From assembly GCA_910588135.1 (NCBI GenBank), contig CAJUOT010000012.1:1-63067 (forward strand): 63,067 bases of DNA, written 5' to 3'. This document shows, piece by piece, positions 39,846 to 47,849 of the stretch. Position 1 is the first letter of the stretch. Each line of letters starts with the position of its first letter. The notes under the pieces are model-generated. The model saw only the letters and a program-made list of their open reading frames with translations. It did not search any database and was not told the origin of the DNA. Source of the DNA: an uncultured Oscillospiraceae bacterium (lineage in GTDB: Bacteria; Bacillota; Clostridia; Oscillospirales; Oscillospiraceae). Made by a program: the position numbers and the translations under genes.

Positions 39846-40805
39846 ATGTATCGGTTTATTTTGAAGCGGCTGGTTATGATGGTCCCCGTGCTGCTGGGCG
39901 TGACATTTTTGATCTTCACCATCATGTATATCACACCGGGCGACCCCGCGGCCATTATTTTGGGAGACAGCGCCACCGAGGAGAGCAAGGCCCAGCTCCG
40001 GGAGGACCTGGGGCTGAACGACCCCTTCCTGGTCCAGTTCGGCCGGTACGTGATGAACATCGTGACCAAGGGGGACTTTGGCACGTCCTACTCCAATGGC
40101 CGCTCGGTGAGCACCGAGATTCTGGAGCGCTTTCCCACCACCGCGCTGCTGGCAGTGCTGAGCATCTGCGTGGCCCTGTGCATCGGAATCCCAATGGGAA
40201 TCCTGGCGGCCACCAAACAGAACAGCATCTTCGACCATCTGGCCACCACGGTGTCGCTGCTGGGCATCTCCATTCCGAACTTCTGGCTGGGGCTGATGCT
40301 GATTATCCTGTTTGCGGTGACGCTGGGCTGGCTGCCCCCCTCCGGCTTCTACGGGCCGGCCTACTGGATCATGCCGGCCCTCACCGTGGGCAGCGGCGCG
40401 GCCGCCAACATCATGCGCACCACCCGGTCCACCATGCTGGAGGTGATCCGTCAGGACTATATCCGCTGCATCCGGGCGAAGGGACAGACGGAGGGAAAGA
40501 CCATCTGGGGCCACGCGCTGCGCAACGCGCTGATCCCCGTGGTGACGGTGGTGGGCATCCAGTGCGGGGTGCTGCTGGGCGGCACCGTCCTGGTGGAGAC
40601 GGTTTTCGCCGTTCCCGGCCTGGGGAAGCTGATGGTGGACTCCATCAAGGCGAAGAATTTCCCCATGGTCCAGGGCGGGGTGCTGTTCATCGCGCTGGTG
40701 TTCAGCTTCATCAACCTGCTGGTGGATCTGCTCTACGCCTATATTGACCCGCGGATCAGATCCCAATACCAGCGGAAAAAGAAGAAAACCGCCGAAAAGG
40801 CATAA
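39846..40805 (+). CDS. oppB: Peptide/nickel-type ABC permease (OppB/DppB)
   Basis: A 320-residue permease with six helices: YRFILKRLVMMVPVLLGVTF, FTIMYITPGDPA, GMKAATKQ-type loop region ILAATKQNSIFD, and the EAA-like loop DYIRCIRAKGQTEGKTIWGHALRNA. The ATG at 39846 has GAGGAGG upstream. It is the first gene of a ten-gene unit with oppC, oppD, oppF, three NIF3 genes, a PLP enzyme, ridA and a binding protein, all closely spaced. Cargo is unknown; the catabolic genes suggest an amino-acid conjugate or small peptide. Confidence 0.93.
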   Translation: MYRFILKRLVMMVPVLLGVTFLIFTIMYITPGDPAAIILGDSATEESKAQLREDLGLNDPFLVQFGRYVMNIVTKGDFGTSYSNGRSVSTEILERFPTTALLAVLSICVALCIGIPMGILAATKQNSIFDHLATTVSLLGISIPNFWLGLMLIILFAVTLGWLPPSGFYGPAYWIMPALTVGSGAAANIMRTTRSTMLEVIRQDYIRCIRAKGQTEGKTIWGHALRNALIPVVTVVGIQCGVLLGGTVLVETVFAVPGLGKLMVDSIKAKNFPMVQGGVLFIALVFSFINLLVDLLYAYIDPRIRSQYQRKKKKTAEKA

Positions 40806-40820
40806 AGGAGGCGACGCGCC

Positions 40821-41723
40821 ATGAAATCTGAGAAAAGAGCCCGCTCCGCTCAGGCCCCGGACGATATCTATGCCCTGCGGAAAAACAGCCAGCTGAAGGA
40901 GATCGCCGGGCGGCTGTTCAAAAACAGGATCGCCGTCCTGGGGCTGGTGATTCTGACCGTCCTGATCCTTGTGGCCATCTTCGCCGACCAGATTGCCCCT
41001 TACGGGTATGACGACCAGCTGCTCAGCCGCAAATTTCTCCTCCCCTGTCCGGAGCACATCATGGGCACGGACAATTTCGGGCGGGATATTTTCAGCCGGG
41101 TGGTTTACGGGAGCCGGATATCCCTCCAGGTGGGCCTGATCTCCATGGGCTTCGCCATCATCGCGGGCTGTCTCGTCGGCTCCGTGGCGGGATACTACAG
41201 CGGGCTGGTGGACAACCTGATTATGCGGATTGTGGACATCATGCTGGCCATTCCCAGCATCCTGCTGGCCATCTCCATCGCGGCGGCCCTGGGCCCGGGC
41301 CTCCAGAATCTGATGATCGCCATCAGCATCGGCTCGGTGCCCCAGTTCGCCCGGATTGTGAGGGCGTCCATCCTCACCGTGAAGGAGCAGGAATACATTG
41401 AGGCGGCGCGGGCCATCGGCGCCAGCGATGCCCGGATCATCATCAGCCATATCCTGCCCAACTGCATCGCCCCCATCATTGTGCAGGCCACCCTTGGCGT
41501 GGGCAACGCCATCCTGAGCGCCGCGGGGCTCAGCTTCATCGGCCTGGGCGTGCGGCCCCCGGTGCCCGAGTGGGGCACCATGCTCTCCGCGGGGCGGCAG
41601 TATATCCGAGACTTCTGGCCCATGCTGGTGTTCCCCGGGCTTGCCATCATGCTGACCGTATTTTCTCTCAACGTCCTGGGGGACGGACTGCGCGACGCGC
41701 TTGACCCCCGCCTGAAGAGCTGA
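40821..41723 (+). CDS. oppC: Peptide/nickel-type ABC permease (OppC/DppC)
   Basis: A 300-residue permease. It has an N-terminal cytoplasmic stretch, then helix 1 (IAVLGLVILTVLILVAIFAD), the HIMGTDNFGRDIFSRVVYGSR motif characteristic of OppC/DppC, and the coupling loop QEYIEAARAIGASDARIIIS. It starts 15 nt after oppB with AAAGGAGG. It pairs with OppB to form the channel. Confidence 0.93.
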   Translation: MKSEKRARSAQAPDDIYALRKNSQLKEIAGRLFKNRIAVLGLVILTVLILVAIFADQIAPYGYDDQLLSRKFLLPCPEHIMGTDNFGRDIFSRVVYGSRISLQVGLISMGFAIIAGCLVGSVAGYYSGLVDNLIMRIVDIMLAIPSILLAISIAAALGPGLQNLMIAISIGSVPQFARIVRASILTVKEQEYIEAARAIGASDARIIISHILPNCIAPIIVQATLGVGNAILSAAGLSFIGLGVRPPVPEWGTMLSAGRQYIRDFWPMLVFPGLAIMLTVFSLNVLGDGLRDALDPRLKS

Positions 41724-41737
41724 GGAGGGTTTGGATC

Positions 41738-42700
41738 ATGAGCGACCATCTGCTTGAAATCAAGGACCTGACCATACAGTACGCCTCCGGCCGCAGGGTG
41801 GTGGAGGCGGTCAACCACCTCTCCTTCCACCTGGAGAAGGGGGAGACCCTGGGGCTGGTGGGGGAGACGGGCGCCGGCAAGACCACCACGGCGCTGGGCA
41901 TCCTCAACCTCATCCCCAACCCGCCCGGCAGGATCAAGAGCGGGGAGATTTTGTTCGAAGGGGAGGACCTGCTGAAAAAATCCCGGCGGGAGATGCAGAA
42001 AATCCGGGGCGAAAAGATATCCATGATCTTTCAGGACCCCATGACCTCCCTGGACCCGGTGGTGCCCGTGGGCGACCAGATCGCGGAGGTGATCCGCCTC
42101 CACCAGACCAGGTCCCGGGCGGAGGCCGCCAAGCGGGCGGTGGAGATGCTGGAGCTGGTGGGCATCCCCGGCGAGCGGTACGGGGAGTATCCACACCAGT
42201 TTTCCGGCGGCATGAAGCAGCGGGTCATCATCGCCATCGCGCTGGCCTGCAACCCGGCGCTGCTCATCGCGGACGAGCCCACCACCGCCCTGGATGTCAC
42301 CATTCAGGCCCAGATTCTGGAGCTGATCGCCAAGCTGAAGCAGGAGTTCAACACCTCGGTGCTCCTCATCACCCACGACCTGGGGGTGGTGGCCGAAATC
42401 TGCAACTATGTGGCCATCATGTACGCCGGGGAGATCGTGGAATACGGCACCCTGCGCCACATCTACAAAAACGCCAAGCACCCCTATACCGAGGGCCTGT
42501 TCGGCTCCATCCCCAACCTGAACAGCGACGCCCAGCGCCTCAAGCCCATCCAGGGGCTTATGCCCGACCCGGCCAACCTCCCGGAGGGCTGCGCCTTTAG
42601 CCCCCGCTGCCCCTATGCCACAGACCGGTGCCGGAAGGCGCGGCCAAGGCCCGTCGAGATTGAGGCCGGACACATGGTTCAGTGCCACAAATACGCGTAG
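41738..42700 (+). CDS. oppD: Peptide-type ABC ATPase (OppD/DppD)
   Basis: A 320-residue ATPase: Walker A GETGAGKTT, Q-loop MIFQDPMTSLDPV, signature QFSGGMKQRV, Walker B LLIADEP, and the C-terminal oligopeptide/dipeptide domain with CAFSPRCPYATDRC, whose cysteines may hold an iron-sulfur cluster as in other OppD/DppD proteins. GGAGGG precedes the ATG. Confidence 0.94.
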   Translation: MSDHLLEIKDLTIQYASGRRVVEAVNHLSFHLEKGETLGLVGETGAGKTTTALGILNLIPNPPGRIKSGEILFEGEDLLKKSRREMQKIRGEKISMIFQDPMTSLDPVVPVGDQIAEVIRLHQTRSRAEAAKRAVEMLELVGIPGERYGEYPHQFSGGMKQRVIIAIALACNPALLIADEPTTALDVTIQAQILELIAKLKQEFNTSVLLITHDLGVVAEICNYVAIMYAGEIVEYGTLRHIYKNAKHPYTEGLFGSIPNLNSDAQRLKPIQGLMPDPANLPEGCAFSPRCPYATDRCRKARPRPVEIEAGHMVQCHKYA

Positions 42701-42714
42701 TGAGGAGGGATCGT

Positions 42715-43707
42715 ATGCAGGCGCCCCTGTTGGAAGTAAAAAACCTGAAAAAGTACTTTGACACCCCAAACGGCCTGCTCCACGCCGTGGACGACGTGAG
42801 CTTCACCATTGAAAAAAGCAAGACGCTGGGCGTGGTGGGGGAGTCGGGCTGCGGCAAGTCCACGCTGGGCCGCACCATCCTCCACCTGCTGGACAGCACC
42901 TCCGGCACCATCCTGTTCAACGGGCGGGACATCACGAAGGTCGGCAAGGCGCAGCTGAAGGAGCTGCGCCGGGATATGCAGATCATCTTCCAGGACCCCT
43001 TCTCCTCCCTGGACCCCCGGAAGTGCGTCAGCGATATCATTGCCGAGCCGATGCTGATCTACAAAAAGTACCCCAACCGCAAGGCGGCCATGGAGAAGGT
43101 GGCCGAGCTGATGGAGACAGTGGGGCTTGCCGCCCGGCTGGCCTACTCCTATCCCCATGAGCTGGACGGCGGGCGGCGGCAGCGGATCGGCATCGCCCGT
43201 GCCCTGGCGCTGGACCCCCAGTTCATCGTCTGCGATGAGCCGGTGTCCGCCCTGGATGTGTCCATTCAGGCCCAGATTCTCAACCTGATGCAGGACATAC
43301 AGCAGGAGCGGAAGCTCACCTATGTGTTCATCACCCACAACCTGTCCGTGGTGAAGCATATTTCCGACGACATCATGGTGATGTACCTGGGCAACATGAT
43401 CGAAAAGGCGGCCAAGCAGGAGCTGTTTCAGCGGCCGCTGCACCCCTACACCCAGGCCCTTCTCTCCGCCATCCCCATCCCCGACATCGACGTGCCCAAG
43501 AAGCGGATTCTGCTCCGGGGCGAGGTGACCTCGCCCATTGACCCCAAGCCGGGCTGCCGGTTTGCGCCGCGCTGCCAGTATGCCAAGCCGGAGTGCTTTG
43601 AAACCAACCCGGAGATTCAGGAAGTGGTTCCCGGCCACTTTGCCGCCTGCCACCGGGTGCGGGAGATCAATTCCCTCGGGAGCGAATGCGGAGGGGGACA
43701 GGTATGA
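42715..43707 (+). CDS. oppF: Peptide-type ABC ATPase (OppF/DppF)
   Basis: A 330-residue partner ATPase: Walker A GESGCGKST, Q-loop IIFQDPFSSLDPR, signature ELDGGRRQRIGIARAL, Walker B FIVCDEP, C-terminal CRFAPRCQYAKPEC. The LDGGRRQ variant of the signature is usual for clostridial OppF. The ATG at 42715 has GGAGGG upstream. Its stop overlaps the first NIF3 gene (ATGA), tying the catabolic genes to the transporter. Confidence 0.93.
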   Translation: MQAPLLEVKNLKKYFDTPNGLLHAVDDVSFTIEKSKTLGVVGESGCGKSTLGRTILHLLDSTSGTILFNGRDITKVGKAQLKELRRDMQIIFQDPFSSLDPRKCVSDIIAEPMLIYKKYPNRKAAMEKVAELMETVGLAARLAYSYPHELDGGRRQRIGIARALALDPQFIVCDEPVSALDVSIQAQILNLMQDIQQERKLTYVFITHNLSVVKHISDDIMVMYLGNMIEKAAKQELFQRPLHPYTQALLSAIPIPDIDVPKKRILLRGEVTSPIDPKPGCRFAPRCQYAKPECFETNPEIQEVVPGHFAACHRVREINSLGSECGGGQV

Positions 43708-44519
43708 CAACCACACAAATCATGCAGGAGGCCCTGGCGCTGTCCGGGCTGGCTGAGATCCCCGGCGACTGCGGCATCGTGGTGGAGGGGGAGAACATCA
43801 CCAGAATTTTGGCGGGCATCGACATGGAGACCGCCGAGATCGTGCTGGGCAGGCGGCTGGGCTATGACCTGGTTTTGTCCCACCATCCGGTGACCGGCCC
43901 CATGCAGGCCCATTTCCACCTGGCCAGCAGCTACCTGGGGGAGCTGCTGGAAAAGGCCGGCGCGCCCGCCAACGCCGCCCAGAAGGTTCACGAGAATATG
44001 CGGGAGCGGCAGGCGAGAAACAACCACCCCGTCAACTACGGCAGAAGCGCCGACACCGCCAGAGTGCTGGGTATGCCGTACATGGGCATCCACAACATCG
44101 CGGACGCCATCGGCGGGAAAAAGCTCCAGGCCCACCTGGACAGCGCCCTGGAGGGGAGGCCGGAGGCCACCCTGAAGGATGTCTGCGGGATTCTGATGGA
44201 GGTCCCCGAGTACCAGAAGGCCGCCACCCACCCCGAGATCATCGTGGGGCGGGAGGACGACCTGTGCGGGAAGGTGTTTGTCATTTTCGGCGGCGGCCCC
44301 TTTGCCGGCTCGACCTACTACCGGCACGGCGTGGGCACCATGATCTGCATGCACCTCCCCGAGGAGTACCGGGTTCAGTACGAAAAAGAGGGGATGGGCA
44401 GCGTGATCGTCTGCGACCACATGGCCAGCGACTCCATCGGGATGAACGTCATCCTTCACCGGCTGGAGGAGCTGGGCGCCCAGGTCACCCGTGTCGCCGG
44501 GATATTCAACGACCGTTAG
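43704..44519 (+). CDS. NIF3-family protein, first of three paralogues
   Basis: A 271-residue NIF3-like protein (PF01784), a fold that binds two metal ions and often forms toroidal hexamers. Putative metal motifs are H60-H61-P62 (SHHPVTGP) and H239-x3-D243 (DHMASDSIGMN). Asp stands where canonical members have Glu. The middle region (RSADTARVLGMPYMGIHNIAD) is typical of the longer bacterial clade. It overlaps oppF by 4 nt. Proven reactions are few; family members are linked to cyclohydrolase or hydrolase activity. Here a metal-dependent hydrolysis step on the imported compound is inferred. Confidence 0.85.
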   Translation: MTTTQIMQEALALSGLAEIPGDCGIVVEGENITRILAGIDMETAEIVLGRRLGYDLVLSHHPVTGPMQAHFHLASSYLGELLEKAGAPANAAQKVHENMRERQARNNHPVNYGRSADTARVLGMPYMGIHNIADAIGGKKLQAHLDSALEGRPEATLKDVCGILMEVPEYQKAATHPEIIVGREDDLCGKVFVIFGGGPFAGSTYYRHGVGTMICMHLPEEYRVQYEKEGMGSVIVCDHMASDSIGMNVILHRLEELGAQVTRVAGIFNDR

Positions 44520-44540
44520 GCGCGGAGAGGAGGGAAAACA

Positions 44541-45389
44541 TTGAACCCGACACAGATTATGAGTTTTGCCCACCGGGCGGCGGGGCTTTCCGAACCGGAG
44601 GCGGATTCCGCCGTCGTTGTGGACGCCGGGGAGATTCACCGGGCGGCCGCGGGCCTGGACATCGCCACCGCCGAGCTGATAACGGCCTGGGATATGGAGT
44701 GCGGCCTGGTTATCGGCCACCACGCCGATTACGCGCCCGGCTCCCTTCAGGCGCACCGGTCGTTTGCCACTATACGGGAGAAAATGATCCGGCTGGGCGT
44801 CCACCCGGCCCAGGCCGGAAAGATCATCCGCGAGCTCCAGACCCTGCACCGCCGGGGACGGAGCGGGAATTCCAGCAATTATGACCGGGTCCCCTCCATT
44901 GCCCGGCTGATTTCCATGCCGCTGATGAACATCGCCACCCCGGCGGACCGGATCGGGGAAAACCGGGTGGAGGCGCTGCTGGAGCAAACGCTGCCCGCCG
45001 GCGCCCCGGCCCGCCTGTCGGACGTGATGGAGGCGCTGCGCCTGATCCCGGAGTGCGCCCTGAGCATCTCCCCGCCCGCCCTCTATGTGGGCGCGGAGGG
45101 AGACTACGCCGGAAAGCCCGCGGCGCTGTTTTCCCACATCGCCGCGGAGTCGCCGTCCATCGCCACCGCCCTGTTTGAGGCGGGCGTGGGCACGCTCATC
45201 CTGCCCTATGCAGCGGAGGCGGTGATCGCGGCGGTCAAGGAGCAGAACATCGGCAATCTGATCGCGCTGGGGCACGTGACCGCCGACTCCATCGGCATGA
45301 ACGCGGTGCTCCGGGAGCTGGAGCGGCAGGGAGTAGAAGTCATCCGCTTTTCCGGAATCATTGACAGCGGGGAGGGCCGGGGGAAATGA
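44541..45389 (+). CDS. NIF3-family protein, second paralogue, altered HHP motif
   Basis: A 282-residue NIF3 paralogue starting at TTG 44541, 21 nt after the first copy, with AGGAGGG upstream. It keeps H60-H61 but has Ala62 in place of Pro (GHHADYAP), and H245-x3-D249 (GHVTADSIGMN). It aligns over its whole length with the copies on either side, with identical spacing to the HH motif. It is the most diverged of the three in the centre. It may be a structural or regulatory subunit rather than a fully active one. Its stop overlaps the next start. Confidence 0.83.
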   Translation: MNPTQIMSFAHRAAGLSEPEADSAVVVDAGEIHRAAAGLDIATAELITAWDMECGLVIGHHADYAPGSLQAHRSFATIREKMIRLGVHPAQAGKIIRELQTLHRRGRSGNSSNYDRVPSIARLISMPLMNIATPADRIGENRVEALLEQTLPAGAPARLSDVMEALRLIPECALSISPPALYVGAEGDYAGKPAALFSHIAAESPSIATALFEAGVGTLILPYAAEAVIAAVKEQNIGNLIALGHVTADSIGMNAVLRELERQGVEVIRFSGIIDSGEGRGK

Positions 45390-46222
45390 ACACACAGGAT
45401 ATCATTCAAACCGCGCTGCAATGCGCGGGGCTCTCCGCCGTCCCGGCGGATTCCGGCGTCGTCCACCCCCGCGGCGAGGTCAAAAAAATTCTCACCGGCA
45501 TCGACATTACCGAGGCGGAGATGCTGCTGGCCAAAGAGATCGGCGCGGACACCGTCCTGCTCCACCATCCCACCGGCGGGAAGCCCCGGATGGGCGGCTC
45601 CCAGGTGATGCTGGACCAGATCGGCCAGATGGTGAAGGCCGGCGTGCCCATCAACAAAGCGCAGAAGGCCCTGTGCAGAAAGCGGCTGGGGGAGTGCACC
45701 CGGCGCTTCCACGCCCTCAACGTGACCCGGTCCGCCGACGCGGCCCGCTACCTGGGGCTGGGAATGGTGGCCTGCCACACCCCCGCCGACCTGATTGCCG
45801 AGCACTTTTTGCAGAACTTCCTGGACGAGCGCTTCGGGGACAACCCCCACGCCCCCCTGGAGGAGATTCTCAAAAGCCTGCTGACCATCCCGGAGTACCG
45901 GAACTGTCTGGCCGGGCCGGTCATCCGGGTGGGCGCCCCGTCCAGCTGTTGCGGAAAGATCCTGGTGCAGTTCAGCGGGGGAACCACCGGCGGCCCCGAC
46001 GTGGTGAAGGCGTTCTTTGACGCGGGGATCGGAACCCTGGTCATGATGCACTGCCCCGACGACGTGATCGAGGCGGTGAAGGCCCAGGGGGTGGGCAACA
46101 TTGTCGTCGCCGGACATATCTCGAGCGACTCCATCGGCATGAACGGGCTGATCCGGGCGCTCCAGGCCCGGTATCCCCAGGTGGAGATCGTGCGCTGTTC
46201 CGGGCTGCTGGAAGACCATTGA
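45386..46222 (+). CDS. NIF3-family protein, third paralogue
   Basis: A 278-residue NIF3 paralogue with H60-H61-P62 (LHHPTGGKP) and H244-x3-D248 (GHISSDSIGMN). The motif positions match the other two copies. The start overlaps the stop of the second copy (ATGA), so translation is coupled. Three tandem copies in one operon suggest a mixed hexamer or three sequential activities. Confidence 0.85.
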   Translation: MNTQDIIQTALQCAGLSAVPADSGVVHPRGEVKKILTGIDITEAEMLLAKEIGADTVLLHHPTGGKPRMGGSQVMLDQIGQMVKAGVPINKAQKALCRKRLGECTRRFHALNVTRSADAARYLGLGMVACHTPADLIAEHFLQNFLDERFGDNPHAPLEEILKSLLTIPEYRNCLAGPVIRVGAPSSCCGKILVQFSGGTTGGPDVVKAFFDAGIGTLVMMHCPDDVIEAVKAQGVGNIVVAGHISSDSIGMNGLIRALQARYPQVEIVRCSGLLEDH

Positions 46223-46257
46223 GGAAGAAAAACTATTGGAGAATTGAGGTTACCGCT

Positions 46258-47436
46258 GTGAGCTATCTATCCTATCTTGAGTGCCCCGCCTGCCATAAGA
46301 CCTATGACCCGTCAAAGCCCTGGAACATCTGCGCGTGCGGCTCCCCCCTCCTGGTCCGCTATGACATGGAGCGGGCCAAAAAAGATCCGGAGCTGTTTGA
46401 CCCCGGCTGCAGCGGGCTGTGGCGGTATCACAAAATGCTCCCCCTGCTGGATATGAAAAACATGGTGACCCTGGGAGAAGGGGACACCCCTGTTTTGGAA
46501 ATGCCCCGTGAGGCGGATTATATCGGCCTGCGCCGCCTCTTTGTCAAGGATGAGGGACAAAACCCCTCCTCCAGCTTCAAAACCCGCGGGGCGGCGGTGT
46601 CCATCTCCAGGCTGAAGGAGCTGGGTGTCACCGACATCATCATGGACAGCGGCGGAAACGGCGCGGGGGCCTGGGCGGCCTACTGCAAGCGGGGCGGCAT
46701 AACGGCCCACGTCTATATGACGGCCAAGGCGGTCCAGGCGAACCAGAAGGAGTGCGGGTTCATCGGCGGCGATATCAATATGTGCGCCGGCCACACCTCC
46801 ATCCTGGGCCGAAAGGTCAGCGAGGCCATCGAGGAGCACCCGGACTGGATGGACACCCGCACCATGCGGGAGCCCTACCGCACCGAGGGCAAGAAGACCA
46901 TGGGCTATGAGATTGCCGAGCAGTTTCATGGACAGGTGCCGGATGTGATCCTGTTTCCCACCGCCGGCGGCGTGGGGGTCATCGGCATCCACAAGGCCAT
47001 GGAGGAGCTGATGGAGCTGGGCCTCGTCCACAAAATGCCCAGGTTTGTCAGCGTCCAGTATGAGGGCTGCTGCCCCGTTGTCCAGGCCTTTGAGCGGGGG
47101 GCCGAGCACTGCGAGATGTGGTCGGGCGAGATGGACGTGATCCCGGGCGGCCTGTCCGCCCCCAAGGCCTTCGCGGACAAGCTGCTGCTGGACATCCTGC
47201 GGGAGACCGGCGGGGCGGCGGTGGCGGTGTCCAAAGAGGACACCTGGCGCCACTGGAAGTACATCAGCGAGCAGGAGGGCTTCTTCACCAACCCGGAGGG
47301 GGCCACGACCCTGGCCGCCTGCGAAAAGCTGCGCAGGAGCGGCTGGCTCTCTGGCGAGGAGAGCGTGCTGTGCGTGATGACCTCCAACGGCATCAAATAT
47401 GCCGACCTGGTGGACGAGGTTCCCAAGACGATCTGA
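46258..47436 (+). CDS. Threonine synthase-like PLP enzyme with N-terminal zinc ribbon
   Basis: A 392-residue fold-type II PLP enzyme. Residues 9-27 contain CPAC and CAC, likely a zinc ribbon as in some threonine synthases. The PLP lysine is K108 in SSSFKTRGA; this resembles threonine/serine dehydratases (SFKxRGA) as much as threonine synthase (FKDRG). Other marks are DSGGNGAGAWAAYCKRG, the phosphate loop FPTAGGVGVIG, and a C-terminal VMTSNGIKY. I chose the GTG at 46258 with GAGG upstream; a TTG at 46219 overlaps the preceding gene. Next to ridA and NIF3 genes, a beta-elimination or replacement reaction yielding an enamine is more likely than threonine biosynthesis. Confidence 0.83.
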   Translation: MSYLSYLECPACHKTYDPSKPWNICACGSPLLVRYDMERAKKDPELFDPGCSGLWRYHKMLPLLDMKNMVTLGEGDTPVLEMPREADYIGLRRLFVKDEGQNPSSSFKTRGAAVSISRLKELGVTDIIMDSGGNGAGAWAAYCKRGGITAHVYMTAKAVQANQKECGFIGGDINMCAGHTSILGRKVSEAIEEHPDWMDTRTMREPYRTEGKKTMGYEIAEQFHGQVPDVILFPTAGGVGVIGIHKAMEELMELGLVHKMPRFVSVQYEGCCPVVQAFERGAEHCEMWSGEMDVIPGGLSAPKAFADKLLLDILRETGGAAVAVSKEDTWRHWKYISEQEGFFTNPEGATTLAACEKLRRSGWLSGEESVLCVMTSNGIKYADLVDEVPKTI

Positions 47437-47459
47437 AGCGAACAGAAAAGAGGGATTTT

Positions 47460-47849
47460 ATGGTGAAATGCATTGAGACCGAGGCGTCCCGGCAGTCCGT
47501 GGCCCACTACTCGCCGGGGGTTGTCCACGATGGCGTGCTCTACGTCTCCGGACAGCTTCCCCGGGACATGGAGAGCGGGCAGCTGGCAGCCGGGGGCATC
47601 CGAGAACAGGCCCTGAAGGCCCTGGAAAACGTGGAGGCGGTGCTGAAGCTGGCGGGGTGCGAAAAGAAAGACGTGATCAAATGCACCATCTACACCACCG
47701 ACGGCGGCTTCTGGGGCGATATCAACGAGGTGTACAAAGGTTTCTTTGGTCAACACAAGCCTGCCCGGGTCTTGATCCCCGTGGGGGACATTGGAAACGG
47801 CTGCTTGGTTGAAATAGATGCGATCGCAGATATAGGAGGTAACGAATGA
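47460..47849 (+). CDS. RidA-family enamine/imine deaminase
   Basis: A 129-residue YjgF/YER057c/UK114 (Rid) protein. Conserved marks are VLYVSGQLPRD, QALKALENVEAVLKLAGC, and PARVLIPVGDIGNGCLVEID with the catalytic Arg103 and Glu118. Rid proteins hydrolyse 2-aminoacrylate or 2-aminocrotonate released by PLP enzymes. Its place directly after the PLP enzyme supports an elimination reaction in this operon. It overlaps the binding-protein gene by 4 nt. Confidence 0.92.
   Translation: MVKCIETEASRQSVAHYSPGVVHDGVLYVSGQLPRDMESGQLAAGGIREQALKALENVEAVLKLAGCEKKDVIKCTIYTTDGGFWGDINEVYKGFFGQHKPARVLIPVGDIGNGCLVEIDAIADIGGNE

Noticed and set aside
43704..46222. The three NIF3 genes as a frameshifted or broken single gene
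   Set aside because: Each copy is full length with both metal motifs and its own start and stop, so they are tandem paralogues.
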